This document shows positions 9,380-20,127 of a DNA stretch of 64,000 bases, piece by piece. Each line of letters opens with the position of its first letter. Position 1 is the stretch's first letter. The stretch covers positions 186,001 through 250,000 of the forward strand of contig NZ_MVKX01000004.1 in NCBI RefSeq assembly GCF_002018365.1, in the 5' to 3' direction. This DNA comes from Acinetobacter amyesii. GTDB lineage: Bacteria > Pseudomonadota > Gammaproteobacteria > Pseudomonadales > Moraxellaceae. Under the pieces are notes generated by a model. It had not been told where the DNA came from and did not search any database. It saw only the letters and a program-made list of their open reading frames with translations. Made by a program: the position numbers and the translations under genes.

Positions 9380-10774
9380 TTAAACTCCCAGTTTAAACGC
9401 AGCTTGAGCCGCATTTTTTCCTGCAATTCGACCAAATGTCGTTCCAATCGACATACCTACACCGGCTGTATAGCCTTGCCCAAGTACATTGCCAGCCATC
9501 ATTTCGCCTGCAACAAATAGATTTGGACTCGCGACATTTTCAAAGCGTACAGCGGCATCATCTTCGACTTTTAAGCCTAGATAGGTGAAAGTAATGCCTG
9601 GACGTAAAGCGTAGGCATAATATGGCGGTTGGTTTAAAGGAACAGCCCAATGTGTTTTTGCGGGCGTTAAATTCTCAGTATGGCAATTATCCAGTACGGT
9701 GTGATTAAACTCACCCGCCACACAGGCTTGGTTATAGTTCTTCACGGTTTGAACTAAAGTCGCAGCATCTAGATTTAATTTTTCTGCCAACTCTTCGATC
9801 GTATCTGCCTTAGTACCTTCAAAAACAGGTGGCATAAATCGCCCGACTGATTTTGAATCAATAATTGAATACGCAATCTGACTTGGCTGTTTTGCAACTA
9901 AACGCCCCCAAATGGCATAACGTTTCGGCCAGAAATCTTCGCCTTCATCATAAAAACGTTGTGCATTTTCATTGACCACAATACCTAATGAAACACAGTC
10001 AATACGGGTGCAAATGCCGCCGTCGTACAACGGCGCGCGCGCATCAACTGCGACACAATGTGATTGAGATGGGTCGCCAATAATGTCTGCCCCCTGATCA
10101 ATCATAAACTTTAATAAATTGCCTTGATTAAAACGTGTGCCTCGGATAATGAAATGATCTGCAGGCCATTCGCCATTTTCATTTTGTCCCCACGCTTCTT
10201 TTAACCATTCGCGATTGGATTCAAATCCACCTGCAGCTAATACACATGAAGCGCCTTCAAAACGTGTGCCATCTTCAGCGATAGCCGCAATAAATGTCCC
10301 ATCTTCAATAATCAGTTCATTGATCTTTGTGTTGTAGCGAATTTCGACCCCTAAATCTTTTGCACTTCTAAAATAGGCATTCACCAAAGCTTTACCGCCA
10401 CCCATAAAAAAAGCATTGGTCCGTGCTACATGTAAGGCACCAGATAATGGTGGTTGAAAATTTACCCCATGTTGACGCATCCAATTACGACAAGTTGCCG
10501 TGGTGCGAATCACTAAACGCGCTAAATGCTCATTGGTTTTACCTGCAGTCACTTTGAGTAAGTCCTGCCAATATTCTTCTTCTGGATAGGCATCAACTAA
10601 CACATCTTGAGGTTCATCATGCATACAACGCAGGTTACGGGTATGTTGTGAATTTCCACCGCGCCATTCCTTGGGTGCTGCTTCTAGCAATAAAACTGAA
10701 GCGCCAGCCTCCCTTGCTGTCAATGCTGCACATAAAGCGGCATTCCCACCGCCAATTACAATTACATCATGCAT
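9380..10774 (-). CDS. tcuA: FAD-dependent tricarballylate dehydrogenase
   Basis: The 464-aa flavoprotein belongs to the fumarate reductase/succinate dehydrogenase flavoprotein class. The N-terminal FAD dinucleotide site is VIVIGGGNAALCAA (residues 4-17). The C-terminal GITFTYLGLKV and GEMMAGNVLGQGYTAG blocks are typical of TcuA. In Salmonella this enzyme oxidises tricarballylate to cis-aconitate in the cytoplasm. The start ATG 10774 is preceded by GGGAAG. The genes tcuB and tctCBA follow, making a complete uptake and oxidation unit. The exact substrate here is inferred from family and context. Confidence 0.88.
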   Translation of the reverse strand: MHDVIVIGGGNAALCAALTAREAGASVLLLEAAPKEWRGGNSQHTRNLRCMHDEPQDVLVDAYPEEEYWQDLLKVTAGKTNEHLARLVIRTTATCRNWMRQHGVNFQPPLSGALHVARTNAFFMGGGKALVNAYFRSAKDLGVEIRYNTKINELIIEDGTFIAAIAEDGTRFEGASCVLAAGGFESNREWLKEAWGQNENGEWPADHFIIRGTRFNQGNLLKFMIDQGADIIGDPSQSHCVAVDARAPLYDGGICTRIDCVSLGIVVNENAQRFYDEGEDFWPKRYAIWGRLVAKQPSQIAYSIIDSKSVGRFMPPVFEGTKADTIEELAEKLNLDAATLVQTVKNYNQACVAGEFNHTVLDNCHTENLTPAKTHWAVPLNQPPYYAYALRPGITFTYLGLKVEDDAAVRFENVASPNLFVAGEMMAGNVLGQGYTAGVGMSIGTTFGRIAGKNAAQAAFKLGV

Positions 10775-10872
10775 TCGATGTCTTCCCTTTCGAATTTGGC
10801 TTAATTTAAGACCAAAAGTGAAGACCCCGTAATGGGCAAGGTTTAAATGGGTGTTTACTAAAATTAAATAGG

Positions 10873-11805
10873 CTAAAAGTCTAATAGTTCGGCACTAGGC
10901 CATAAACCATTGTTGATCAACTCTTTAACACAACTTTTAATGGCTACTTTGGTTGCCAGACTGGCAGGTGATAGCTCTTCTTCGGATAAACTAATCAAAT
11001 AATTCACACGGTCTAATTCAGGCTCGACAACTTTCAATAAACAAATATCGGTTTTTAGATAGTCAAAATGGGCACTGACCGGCTGTATGGTTGCCAAATT
11101 TAAATTGCTCACGCAATTCATCAACAGATGCAAACCATCGATTTCATAATTTACATCTAAACCTTCGACTTTTTGATCTAAAAATTTTCTTAATCCATGT
11201 CGCTGGCTCGGCAAAACCAAAGGTAATCGATTGATTTTTTCTAAATCAATTCGCCCCTCTTGTATACATTGATCAAAGCCAAACGATTTAAGTAAGCAAC
11301 TGTTTGCCATCAAAAACATCTGTTCTTTTAATAGTGGCTGTACAGCCCAATTGACGTCCACATCTTGTGTGAAAATGATCGCGATATCTAATTGTCTCGA
11401 ATTTACTAAATTGGTGAGGTTGCCAGATAAACTCTCTACAAGGTGGATTTTTATATCTGGATAGCGCTGTGACATCAGCTGCATAAAGGGAATACCCAAT
11501 ACAGATGCAATGCTTGGAGAAAATCCTACACTCACATGACCTGTCAATCGTGAAGAATGCGCCGCCTCCACTGCATATTGGATATGTCTCAAAGATAACT
11601 GCGCTTGTTTAAAAAAAGCCAAACCGGATGGCGTAGGTGTCACACCAGTTGAGTTTCGTTGTAACAAACGTGTACAGAGTTCATCTTCAAGCTTTGCAAT
11701 CTGTTGGCTCAGTGCAGAAGTCCCGACTTCTAGCTTTTGAGCTGCCTTGCCTAAGCTTCCAGATTCCACAATCGTGATAAAGTACTTCAGTTGTTTTAAT
11801 TCCAT
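10873..11805 (-). CDS. LysR-type regulator of the tricarballylate module (TcuR-like)
   Basis: The 310-aa product has an N-terminal winged helix-turn-helix (MELKQLKYFITIVESGSLGK, with TSALSQQIAKLE as recognition helix) and a C-terminal type-2 periplasmic-binding-like effector domain. It lies on the same strand directly upstream of tcuA, 98 bases away, and is probably the activator of the tcu/tct operon. In Salmonella tcuR also precedes tcuABC. The assignment as TcuR rests on position. Confidence 0.85.
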   Translation of the reverse strand: MELKQLKYFITIVESGSLGKAAQKLEVGTSALSQQIAKLEDELCTRLLQRNSTGVTPTPSGLAFFKQAQLSLRHIQYAVEAAHSSRLTGHVSVGFSPSIASVLGIPFMQLMSQRYPDIKIHLVESLSGNLTNLVNSRQLDIAIIFTQDVDVNWAVQPLLKEQMFLMANSCLLKSFGFDQCIQEGRIDLEKINRLPLVLPSQRHGLRKFLDQKVEGLDVNYEIDGLHLLMNCVSNLNLATIQPVSAHFDYLKTDICLLKVVEPELDRVNYLISLSEEELSPASLATKVAIKSCVKELINNGLWPSAELLDF

Positions 11806-12238
11806 TTACGTCCTCGAACCCTTCTTTCCTATATCAACTTTATTTCTTATATGCTGTTGCGGTCACAAGTATATGCGCTAAATCTGGATTTATATTAGTT
11901 TAATATTCACTTATTTTGGCTATCTTTAGTCGTCAAAATTGAGCCAAGCACAAAAAAAGTGAGTTCTTCACGCTGTAATCATAAAAACCGAATAACCCAT
12001 AAATTCATAAAGATCTGCATTTCAAAATGCCACCACAAAGGCAATTAATGTACCTAAACAAGACATTAAAAATGAGGATTTTTAAACGCGTTGAAATAGT
12101 CCTAATTCAATAAAAACAAATCTCTCATTTGAAAAAGATGAATTTCGTCTGCTCAGGCAAAAGCTTATATTTTTTCCATCATCATTCCCCCAAGTTTTGA
12201 TGATAGGCATATAGGTATTTACTTCTCAGGAGCCGTTC
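11806..12238. other. Divergent intergenic region between the LysR regulator and the first PhyH gene
   Basis: There is no supported gene in these 433 bases. It must hold promoters for the LysR gene (minus) and the PhyH gene (plus). A LysR-like partial dyad, TATATGCTGTTGCGG then AAGTATATGC, lies near 11848-11876. It also marks the left boundary between the tcu/tct module and the oxygenase cluster. No attachment-site repeat or integrase remnant was seen. Confidence 0.4.
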
Positions 12239-13030
12239 ATGTTCAAAGAAGAGCAGCAAATATTTGCACGAGATGGCGTAGTGATTCTGCGCGGTCTTTT
12301 TAAAGAGTGGATTGATGTCTTGGAACAAGGCGTTGCCGTCAATGAACAACACCCAGGTCAATGGTTTCGTGACTATACGCTGGGGCAAACAGAGGGCCGC
12401 TTTTGGGCGGACTACTGCAACTGGCAGAGAATTGAGGCTTTTGACCAATTTATTCGTGAAAGCCCTGCGGCCGATATAGTCAAAAACATTATGAATGCGC
12501 AAGCGGTACGTATGTTTCATGAGCATGTTTTGGTAAAAGGTACTGGCTCAGCAAAAGTGACACCTTGGCATCATGACGCGCCTTATTACCCTGTAAATGC
12601 AAAGCAAACCTTAAGCTTATGGATTCCGCTTGATCCGATTTCACGCGAGTCTAGTATTGAGTTTGTGGCGGGTTCACACCTCTGGGGCAAACACTTTAAA
12701 GCTCAGGGCTTTAATGGCGAATATTATGAACATGAAGGCGCTAAAGAAGAGATGCTGCCAGATATTGACGCTCACCGTGAGGACTACAGCATTCTCGGCT
12801 GGGAACTTGAACCCGGTGATGCGATTGCCTTTGACTTTCGGACTATACACGGCGCACCGGGCAATAGCTCGAAACAGCATGCACGCCGTGCGGTCTCTTT
12901 CCGCTGGTTAGGCGATGATGCCGTTTATGTCGATCGAGGCGGAAAAACCTCTCCACAATATCCGCATTTGATCGGCAAATTACAAACAGGCGATGCCCTG
13001 CCTGAGGATGAATTTCCGTTCATTGCCTGA
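12239..13030 (+). CDS. PhyH-family Fe(II)/2-oxoglutarate dioxygenase
   Basis: The 263-aa product has the phytanoyl-CoA dioxygenase double-stranded beta-helix fold. The metal triad is visible as H111-x-D113 (WHHDAPYY) and distal H204 (TIHGAPGNSS). A basic pair (R216/R217, ARRAVSFRW) could hold the 2-oxoglutarate carboxylate. Such enzymes hydroxylate C-H bonds using O2 and 2-oxoglutarate, and hydroxylation at N- or O-methyl carbons releases formaldehyde. A ribosome site (CAGGAG) precedes ATG 12239. The gene has its own terminator and is followed by a GFA gene. The substrate is unknown. Confidence 0.85.
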   Translation: MFKEEQQIFARDGVVILRGLFKEWIDVLEQGVAVNEQHPGQWFRDYTLGQTEGRFWADYCNWQRIEAFDQFIRESPAADIVKNIMNAQAVRMFHEHVLVKGTGSAKVTPWHHDAPYYPVNAKQTLSLWIPLDPISRESSIEFVAGSHLWGKHFKAQGFNGEYYEHEGAKEEMLPDIDAHREDYSILGWELEPGDAIAFDFRTIHGAPGNSSKQHARRAVSFRWLGDDAVYVDRGGKTSPQYPHLIGKLQTGDALPEDEFPFIA

Positions 13031-13059
13031 ACATTAATTTTTAAAGGTCCCTCCTGATA

Positions 13060-13093
13060 CCAATGCTGACCCATTTTCAGCATTGGTTTTTTT
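13060..13093 (+). terminator. Terminator after the first PhyH gene
   Basis: Stem CCAATGCTGA/TCAGCATTGG with a 7-base loop, followed by seven T. Confidence 0.85.
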
Positions 13094-13168
13094 ATGCACT
13101 TATGAACTTGCGAAAAATGTGTAAAAAACTTAAAAATAAATCTCATATATAACAAGATCAGCAAAAAC

Positions 13169-13594
13169 ATGAGCTATAACGGCAGCTGCTTATGCGGCGA
13201 TGTCCAATTTCAGGTACTGCAAGACATCCAGACCATTTATCATTGCCATTGCAGTTTATGCCGTAAACAAAGCGGTACGGGTGCAAATGCCGCATCACTT
13301 ATCCACTGCAGCGCTTTTCAATGGCTCCAAGGCCAAGAACAGATTCAAAGCTTTTATAAAGCTTCAGGTTTTACTTCCTGCTTTTGTTCTCATTGCGGCT
13401 CTCCACTTCCAAATACTTTACGCAATACCGATTGGATCTGGATTCCACTCGGCCTATTAGATCAAAGCCCTGCCATATCAACCAGCTTAAACTTTTGCCT
13501 CAGTTCTAAAACTGCATGGCAAATACCCTCTGAAGCAGATCAAAGCTTTGATCACTTGCCGAAAATGAGTGAACTCAATGCATTTTTTAAATGA
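13169..13594 (+). CDS. GFA-family zinc protein (glutathione-dependent formaldehyde-activating enzyme-like)
   Basis: The 141-aa product has the CENP-V/GFA zinc fold. Cysteines fall at C7 and C9 (SCLCGDVQF), at C26-x-C28-x2-C31 (HCHCSLCRKQSG) and at C71, C73, C76 (CFCSHCGSPL), which matches the two-zinc pattern of the family. Some members are reported to speed S-hydroxymethylglutathione formation from formaldehyde and glutathione, though for most members the activity is unproven. Here it lies next to class III alcohol dehydrogenase on the facing strand, which supports a formaldehyde role. Confidence 0.85.
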   Translation: MSYNGSCLCGDVQFQVLQDIQTIYHCHCSLCRKQSGTGANAASLIHCSAFQWLQGQEQIQSFYKASGFTSCFCSHCGSPLPNTLRNTDWIWIPLGLLDQSPAISTSLNFCLSSKTAWQIPSEADQSFDHLPKMSELNAFFK

Positions 13595-13615
13595 CAGTTG
13601 AATCCACAATCAAAC

Positions 13616-13640
13616 AAGCCCTGAATCATTCAGGGCTTTT
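13616..13640. terminator. Bidirectional terminator between GFA gene and frmA
   Basis: Stem AAGCCCTGAA/TTCAGGGCTT with a 3-base loop between two convergent genes. A short T run follows on the plus strand. Confidence 0.75.
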
Positions 13641-13656
13641 AGGTAAGACTGAAACT

Positions 13657-15072
<1,416 letters not shown>

Positions 15073-16347
15073 ATGAAATTAAATAATTTAACTGTGGATA
15101 CGGTTGTAGTCGGTGCAGGCCAAGCAGGAGTTGCGATGAGTGAGCATTTAAATGCGCTAGGCATTTCTCACGTCGTTTTGGAAAAAAACCGTATTGCTGA
15201 AGCTTGGCGTACACGCCGCTGGGATTCGTTAGTTGCAAATGGCCCTTGCTGGCATGACCGCTTTCCAAATATGGAATTTGACGCAGACCCTGACAGCTTT
15301 ATTCATCATGACCAAGTCGCAGACTATTTCCAAAACTATGCAGAAAAGTTTGACTTGCCGATTCATACTGGTGTTGAAGTATTCAAAGTTTATAAAACCG
15401 ATCAGCGCCTTGGCTTTACGGTAGAAACCTCCGAAGGCACGATTTATACGCAGCGCTTAGTATCAGCAACAGGCGCATTTCAAAAAGCAGTGATTCCTCC
15501 CGTTGCTCCGCAAAAACCTGAGTTTTACCAAATCCATTCGGATCAATACAAAAACCCGCAGCAACTGCCTGAGGGTGCTGTTTTAGTGATTGGTTCTGGT
15601 TCTTCTGGTGTGCAGATTGCGGACGAAATCAACCGTTCAGGTAAAAAAGTCTATCTATCTATCGGTCAGCATGAACGTCCGCCACGCACCTACCGTAACC
15701 GTGACAATGTATGGTGGCTAGGCGTACTTGGCGGCTGGGACTTTATGCGTACAGATAAAGGGCCGCTTAAAGGTTTAGCAGTGAGCGGCGCACATGGCGG
15801 TATTAATATTGATTTCCGTGCTTTAGCAAAACAAGGCATCACCCTACTGGGTATGACCGACTCGTTTGACGGCCAAAAGATTCAATTCAAGGCAGATTTA
15901 AAGCAAAACCTTGAATCTGGTGATGCAGCGCTGCATGCCTTTTATGACCAAGCGGATGAATATGTCCGTGCCAATGGTCTAAACCTGCCTGCTGAACCGC
16001 AAGCGCGTCAGCTGCTGCCCAACCCTGAATGCGTAACGCAGCCGATTTTAGAGCTGGATATGCAAGCTGCCAACATTACGAGCGTCATTTGGGCTTCAGG
16101 CTTCAGCTATGACTTTGACTGGCTGCAAGTCAATGCCTTTGATGAGCAAAAAAAACCGAAACATAAACAAGGCATTTCAGATGAGCGCGGTATCTACTTC
16201 CTTGGTTTGCCCTATTTGACTGGGCGTGGTTCAAGCTTTATTTGGGGCGTTTGGCATGATGCTAAATACATCGCTGAACATATTGATATTCAACGTAAAT
16301 ACCAAGAATACCAAACCGAAAAAAATCTACTCAAAAACACCGCCTAA
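15073..16347 (+). CDS. FAD/NADPH-dependent flavoprotein monooxygenase-like enzyme
   Basis: I choose ATG 15073 (424 aa) because AGGAAGG lies 9 bases upstream; ATG 15064 is too close to that site. Residues 9-24 form the FAD site (DTVVVGAGQAGVAMSE), followed by the WRTRRWDSLVANGP segment typical of single-component FMO/CzcO-like enzymes. A second dinucleotide site (LVIGSGSSGVQIADEI) in the middle should bind NADPH. Such enzymes oxygenate N, S or carbonyl carbon. The TauD gene follows on the same strand about 100 bases later, so the two are likely co-transcribed. The substrate is unknown. Confidence 0.82.
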   Translation: MKLNNLTVDTVVVGAGQAGVAMSEHLNALGISHVVLEKNRIAEAWRTRRWDSLVANGPCWHDRFPNMEFDADPDSFIHHDQVADYFQNYAEKFDLPIHTGVEVFKVYKTDQRLGFTVETSEGTIYTQRLVSATGAFQKAVIPPVAPQKPEFYQIHSDQYKNPQQLPEGAVLVIGSGSSGVQIADEINRSGKKVYLSIGQHERPPRTYRNRDNVWWLGVLGGWDFMRTDKGPLKGLAVSGAHGGINIDFRALAKQGITLLGMTDSFDGQKIQFKADLKQNLESGDAALHAFYDQADEYVRANGLNLPAEPQARQLLPNPECVTQPILELDMQAANITSVIWASGFSYDFDWLQVNAFDEQKKPKHKQGISDERGIYFLGLPYLTGRGSSFIWGVWHDAKYIAEHIDIQRKYQEYQTEKNLLKNTA

Positions 16348-16449
16348 TTTCTACCTTTATGCACACATGAATCTCTCTCCATTTATGTGTGCGTTTTTCA
16401 TTCAATCTCTGTTCAGCTTTGCTCTGACCATTTCAAAATTGAGGATATG

Positions 16450-17442
16450 ATGACCACCATTTTAAAATCAAAAATTACAGATAAGTGTGCATGGATCGGG
16501 GCAGAGATTGCCGAAAAAACCGATTGGATCTACCACTTATCACCTCAGGTTTTAAGCATTTTTGACCACAGCCTGCAAGTATTGGCGGTAAAAAACTTAA
16601 CTGCGCCAAATTTTGTAAAATCGGACGTGATTATTGAAGATGAAGTCTTTTTAAAAGAAATTGCCTATATTTCTAATGAATTGGAAAATGGCTACGGTTT
16701 CATTGTGATTCGCGGTTTAGAACCAGAGAAATACAATGAACTTGAAATGAGCAATATTTACTATTTGATGGGTTTATACATGGGAAACAGCGTGACACAA
16801 AATGCACGCGGCGACCTGATTGGCTATGTTGAAAACATAGGCGATAAAAACCAAAAAATGACTCGTGTTTATGAGACCAACAGCTATTTGCCCTACCATG
16901 CAGACTTAAGTGACGTCGTTGGCCTGCTCTCAATTCGTAAAGCTAAAACTGGCGGCCTCAGCAGCATTGTCAGCTCATCTACAGTTTATAACCGTATTTT
17001 AGAACAATATCCCGAATACTTAGGCTATTACTATCACCCAGCTTGGTATGACCATTTGGGAGAAACCGAACCTTCACTGAGTCCGATTTTCAGTTATTTT
17101 GACGGTAAATTGGCCTGCCGCTACTTACGCTATTATATTGAATTAGGCCATGACCGCAGAAGCGTTCCACTGTCCCAAGTACAAGTGGATGCCCTGAATA
17201 TTTTTGATGAAATTAGCCATGATCCAAGTTTAAGGCTGGATATGATGTTAGAACCGGGCGATATTCAGTTCTGTAATAACTACTGTGTCATGCATTCGCG
17301 CACTTCATTTGAAGATTATGATGAAGCTGATAAGCGCCGCAAACTTTTACGCCTTTGGCTGCAAATGCCAAATGCGCGCAAGCTTGCGAAAGACTTCCCA
17401 GGTCGTAACGGCATACCGAAAGGCTTAGGCGAAGCAGCTTAA
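16450..17442 (+). CDS. TauD/TfdA-family Fe(II)/2-oxoglutarate dioxygenase
   Basis: The start is ATG 16450, or ATG 16447 immediately before it, behind TTGAGG, giving about 330 aa. The iron triad is H150-x-D152 (PYHADLS) and H282 (VMHSRTSFED), with a downstream Arg-rich stretch (RRKLLRLWL) for 2-oxoglutarate. At 330 aa it is longer than E. coli TauD (283 aa) and closer in size to TfdA-like or amino-acid hydroxylases. It is the second of three Fe/2OG oxygenase genes in 10 kb and is probably in one operon with the flavin monooxygenase. The substrate cannot be named. Confidence 0.85.
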   Translation: MTTILKSKITDKCAWIGAEIAEKTDWIYHLSPQVLSIFDHSLQVLAVKNLTAPNFVKSDVIIEDEVFLKEIAYISNELENGYGFIVIRGLEPEKYNELEMSNIYYLMGLYMGNSVTQNARGDLIGYVENIGDKNQKMTRVYETNSYLPYHADLSDVVGLLSIRKAKTGGLSSIVSSSTVYNRILEQYPEYLGYYYHPAWYDHLGETEPSLSPIFSYFDGKLACRYLRYYIELGHDRRSVPLSQVQVDALNIFDEISHDPSLRLDMMLEPGDIQFCNNYCVMHSRTSFEDYDEADKRRKLLRLWLQMPNARKLAKDFPGRNGIPKGLGEAA

Positions 17443-17455
17443 TTCATAAAACTGA

Positions 17456-17483
17456 AAAGAGGCGTTGGTCGCCTCTTTTTTTT
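17456..17483 (+). terminator. Terminator after the TauD gene
   Basis: Stem AAAGAGGCG/CGCCTCTTT with a 5-base loop, followed by T-rich sequence. Confidence 0.85.
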
Positions 17484-17750
17484 CACATATTTTTAGTGAT
17501 AACAGCTTCACCTATACTCTCCCCAATCTCCTTTTAATTTGCACAACAAAATCTAATGCAAATTTTCAGATACAGCCTTATCCCGTACTTCGTGATATGA
17601 AGCTTTTCAAATACCTCCTGCCTCATTTCTGCTTGTTCGTAATTCATCATCGAACTCAATATTCAGCGATTGAAACAAAATTCACCAAACTTGATACGTA
17701 AATTCCACATGTATCCTGAACAGCACTGCAAAAACTAAATTTCAGGCAGA
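17484..17750. other. Intergenic region between convergent TauD and porin genes
   Basis: About 270 bases lie between two terminators facing each other. Short open frames exist but none has a convincing ribosome site or composition. I see nothing functional here. Confidence 0.5.
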
Positions 17751-17782
17751 TAAAAACACCGTATAAATTGCTTTATACGGTG
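17751..17782 (-). terminator. Terminator after the porin gene
   Basis: Perfect 11-bp stem CACCGTATAAA/TTTATACGGTG with a 4-base loop. The minus strand continues with TTTTTA. Confidence 0.88.
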
Positions 17783-17805
17783 TGAGTTTAACGAATGAAT
17801 ATAAC

Positions 17806-18978
17806 TTAGAACTTATAGTAGAACTGCAGATTCAACAGTTCATGCGTTTCATCATCTCCGCCTTGCGCATACGAACTGCTCGGGCCGCCAATCAGGAAGT
17901 CATTTTTGCCCATAATATATTCAGCTACGAAGCTCATATTTTTATAGTAAGTTGCAACTCCCACCAAATGACGCGATGAATCATCATAGCCATCTTCAGA
18001 CTTCACATAGCTGCTGTACATCGCATATGGCATAACAGCATCCAGCTTGCCTACATTCTTAAACTTGTAGCTGACATCTGCTGTATAGAACATCCCCTCA
18101 TTTGCCACCATAAAATTATCATCAAATGACCCCATTAAAGATGCTTTCGGCGTCAGCGGATCTTTGTTATCCACTTCATTTTTACCCAGCGTTAAGCCAA
18201 AACCCAGATTGTTATAGCTGACATCGCCAAATACCGCCCATGCTTGACGGTCACCCGTTTGGCCATTGGTTTTGTTTTCAATATCCGACTGCCAATATGA
18301 TGCGCCAATGTTCCCTTTCATCGGTTCCGGCAGGCTTCGGATTTCCTGCTTTACACGGCCAATAAACATATTCTGTTCATCTAAATGGGTCAGGCTAGAA
18401 TCTTCGGGTTTAACGAAGTTAGTGGTGTAACGGCTGGCATCTTCAGAATAAGGGCCGCTGTAGCTGCCACCATCTCCAGTAAAGTAAGCCAATTCCACTT
18501 GCGTACCTGTATCAAACTTGCCTTGGTATTTCAGCCCGACATTATGTACGTCTTCTAAGCCAATCTGTGTAATGACACCGCCATAATAGTTGCTTTCCCA
18601 AAAGCGCCCCGGCCCAAACGGCACAGGCTGCAAACCTGCTTGAAGCAAATGACTGTCGTTAATGTTATAACCCACATAAGCATCGACCAATGTGGAAAAA
18701 TCGCACAGCTTATTGTACTGATAGCAGCGATACTCTAAATGGCCAAAAATTTTCGGTGAGGTATAGTCCAAGTTGATACGCGCTGCATCGAAGGTCAACT
18801 TATGATCATTTCCCGTCCAGCTTTTGTCTTGGTATTTCGCTCTTAAAAACCCTGAGAGTTTTAATTCCCCTAAGTCAGTTTTTGGATCCCCAATGGATAA
18901 ATCTGCAGCCATAGCAGGTGTAGCCGCGCACCCCAACAGCAACAATGAAACACAATAATTTAAAGCTTTCTTTTGCAT
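17806..18978 (-). CDS. Outer-membrane porin (beta-barrel)
   Basis: The 390-aa product has a Sec signal peptide of about 24 residues ending AMA. The mature part shows alternating amphipathic strands rich in Tyr and Gly, and it ends in the sequence FYYKF with C-terminal Phe, the usual outer-membrane targeting signal. The segment KLSGFLRAKYQ and the barrel layout resemble Acinetobacter porins for small organic solutes, but I cannot assign a named subfamily. A receptor lipoprotein gene lies directly upstream on the same strand, so the porin probably lets the same compound cross the outer membrane. Confidence 0.8.
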   Translation of the reverse strand: MQKKALNYCVSLLLLGCAATPAMAADLSIGDPKTDLGELKLSGFLRAKYQDKSWTGNDHKLTFDAARINLDYTSPKIFGHLEYRCYQYNKLCDFSTLVDAYVGYNINDSHLLQAGLQPVPFGPGRFWESNYYGGVITQIGLEDVHNVGLKYQGKFDTGTQVELAYFTGDGGSYSGPYSEDASRYTTNFVKPEDSSLTHLDEQNMFIGRVKQEIRSLPEPMKGNIGASYWQSDIENKTNGQTGDRQAWAVFGDVSYNNLGFGLTLGKNEVDNKDPLTPKASLMGSFDDNFMVANEGMFYTADVSYKFKNVGKLDAVMPYAMYSSYVKSEDGYDDSSRHLVGVATYYKNMSFVAEYIMGKNDFLIGGPSSSYAQGGDDETHELLNLQFYYKF

Positions 18979-19107
18979 TATTTAAATCTCTATACCTGTT
19001 GTTAAGTCAAGTGTGTACTGCGGGCTTTTTTGCAAAAGCCCCTGCAGCGCTTCGCTTTAAACGAAGTTAGGAAAATAGGAGAATGAAATTAGAGGATCGA
19101 TCTATGC

Positions 19108-19968
19108 CTATTTCGGCATGTATTTCGCAATTTCTTCAGCGCTAGGCGCTTGCAAGTTGTACATAACCAGCAGCTTGTCAAATTCACCAGACTGTTTCAT
19201 GGCATCCAAACCTTGAGTGACTTTTTCTAGCATGGCGGTATCTCCCTTACGGATCGCAATACCGCCTAAAACTGGGAAAAATTGCTCTGTCGAACTGATT
19301 TGAACACGGCCTTTCAGCTTTTCTACAGTGCTCATCGCTACACTGGTATCGTCATAATGCGCATCTACTGCTTTAGACAGCAGCGCCTGCACAGACTCAG
19401 GCGAGGTATCAAATTCACGTATGGTGATAGCCGCTTTACCCTTCGCTACACAGCTTTCTGCAGACATTTGGCGTAGCTGCTCTGGGAACATTGAGCCTTT
19501 TTGCGCAGAAATCGTTTTACCGCATAAATCATCACGGGTTTTCGGCTGATATTCAGAATCTGCCAATGCGAGCAAAGCCTCTGTCGTCATGTAATACGGA
19601 ACCATATCCACTTTTTCTAAACGCTCTTTGGTGATGTATAAACCTGACATCACTAAATCAAATTTTTTCGCTTCCAAACCCGTAATCAAGTTAGAAAAAC
19701 GGCTGTCGATAAAATTTGCTTGAGCATTTGAATGTGCAAAGATTTGATTGGCTACATCAATGTCAAAACCAGCAGGTTTGTCATTTTCCATATATTCAAA
19801 TGGCGGGAATGTCATATCACTGCCTATTTGATAGGTCTGGCCTGCAGCTGCCGCATCGGAAGCCGATGCCGCTGATGATGCTGTATCCGCACTTTTACTG
19901 CAGGCAGTTAAACCCCAAATCAAACATGCCGCTGCTACTAATGGTTTCACTTTTAACATTACACTCAC
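19108..19968 (-). CDS. Polar-amino-acid-type ABC substrate-binding lipoprotein (first copy)
   Basis: The start is best placed at GTG 19968: AGGAG lies 7 bases upstream. ATG 19959 is the alternative. The 286-aa product has a lipobox (LTAC) and then the type-2 binding fold of amino-acid receptors: IGSDMTFPPFEYM, GLYITKERLEKVDMVPYY, and YDDTSVAM near the end. It is clearly paralogous to the receptor encoded at 21810-22655, sharing STEQFFP, GGI-IRKGDT and DLCG blocks. No permease or ATPase is encoded beside it, so it probably uses the fused permease-ATPase encoded at 22856-24364. Confidence 0.87.
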   Translation of the reverse strand: MSVMLKVKPLVAAACLIWGLTACSKSADTASSAASASDAAAAGQTYQIGSDMTFPPFEYMENDKPAGFDIDVANQIFAHSNAQANFIDSRFSNLITGLEAKKFDLVMSGLYITKERLEKVDMVPYYMTTEALLALADSEYQPKTRDDLCGKTISAQKGSMFPEQLRQMSAESCVAKGKAAITIREFDTSPESVQALLSKAVDAHYDDTSVAMSTVEKLKGRVQISSTEQFFPVLGGIAIRKGDTAMLEKVTQGLDAMKQSGEFDKLLVMYNLQAPSAEEIAKYMPK

Positions 19969-20127
19969 TGCAACACTCCTTGAGTACTTTATGTACGTTT
20001 TAGAACTGTTATACGTGAGATTTTTCGAGATTGTAATTTTGAAATTCCTACGCAATACTCCAAAAAAAGCGATGCAAGCTTTTGATTAAACAGTAATAGA
20101 CTTTTCTCATATTCTAAGCAGAGCAAT

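Noticed and set aside
12182..12526. 114-aa open frame on the minus strand over the start of the first PhyH gene
   Set aside because: It would be antisense to a well-supported gene and shows no ribosome site or recognisable domain.
19020..19075. Hairpins GGGCTTTT/AAAAAGCCC and CTTCG/CGAAG between the receptor and porin genes, as a terminator
   Set aside because: Neither is followed by a T run on the minus strand, so termination there is not supported; read-through from receptor to porin is possible.
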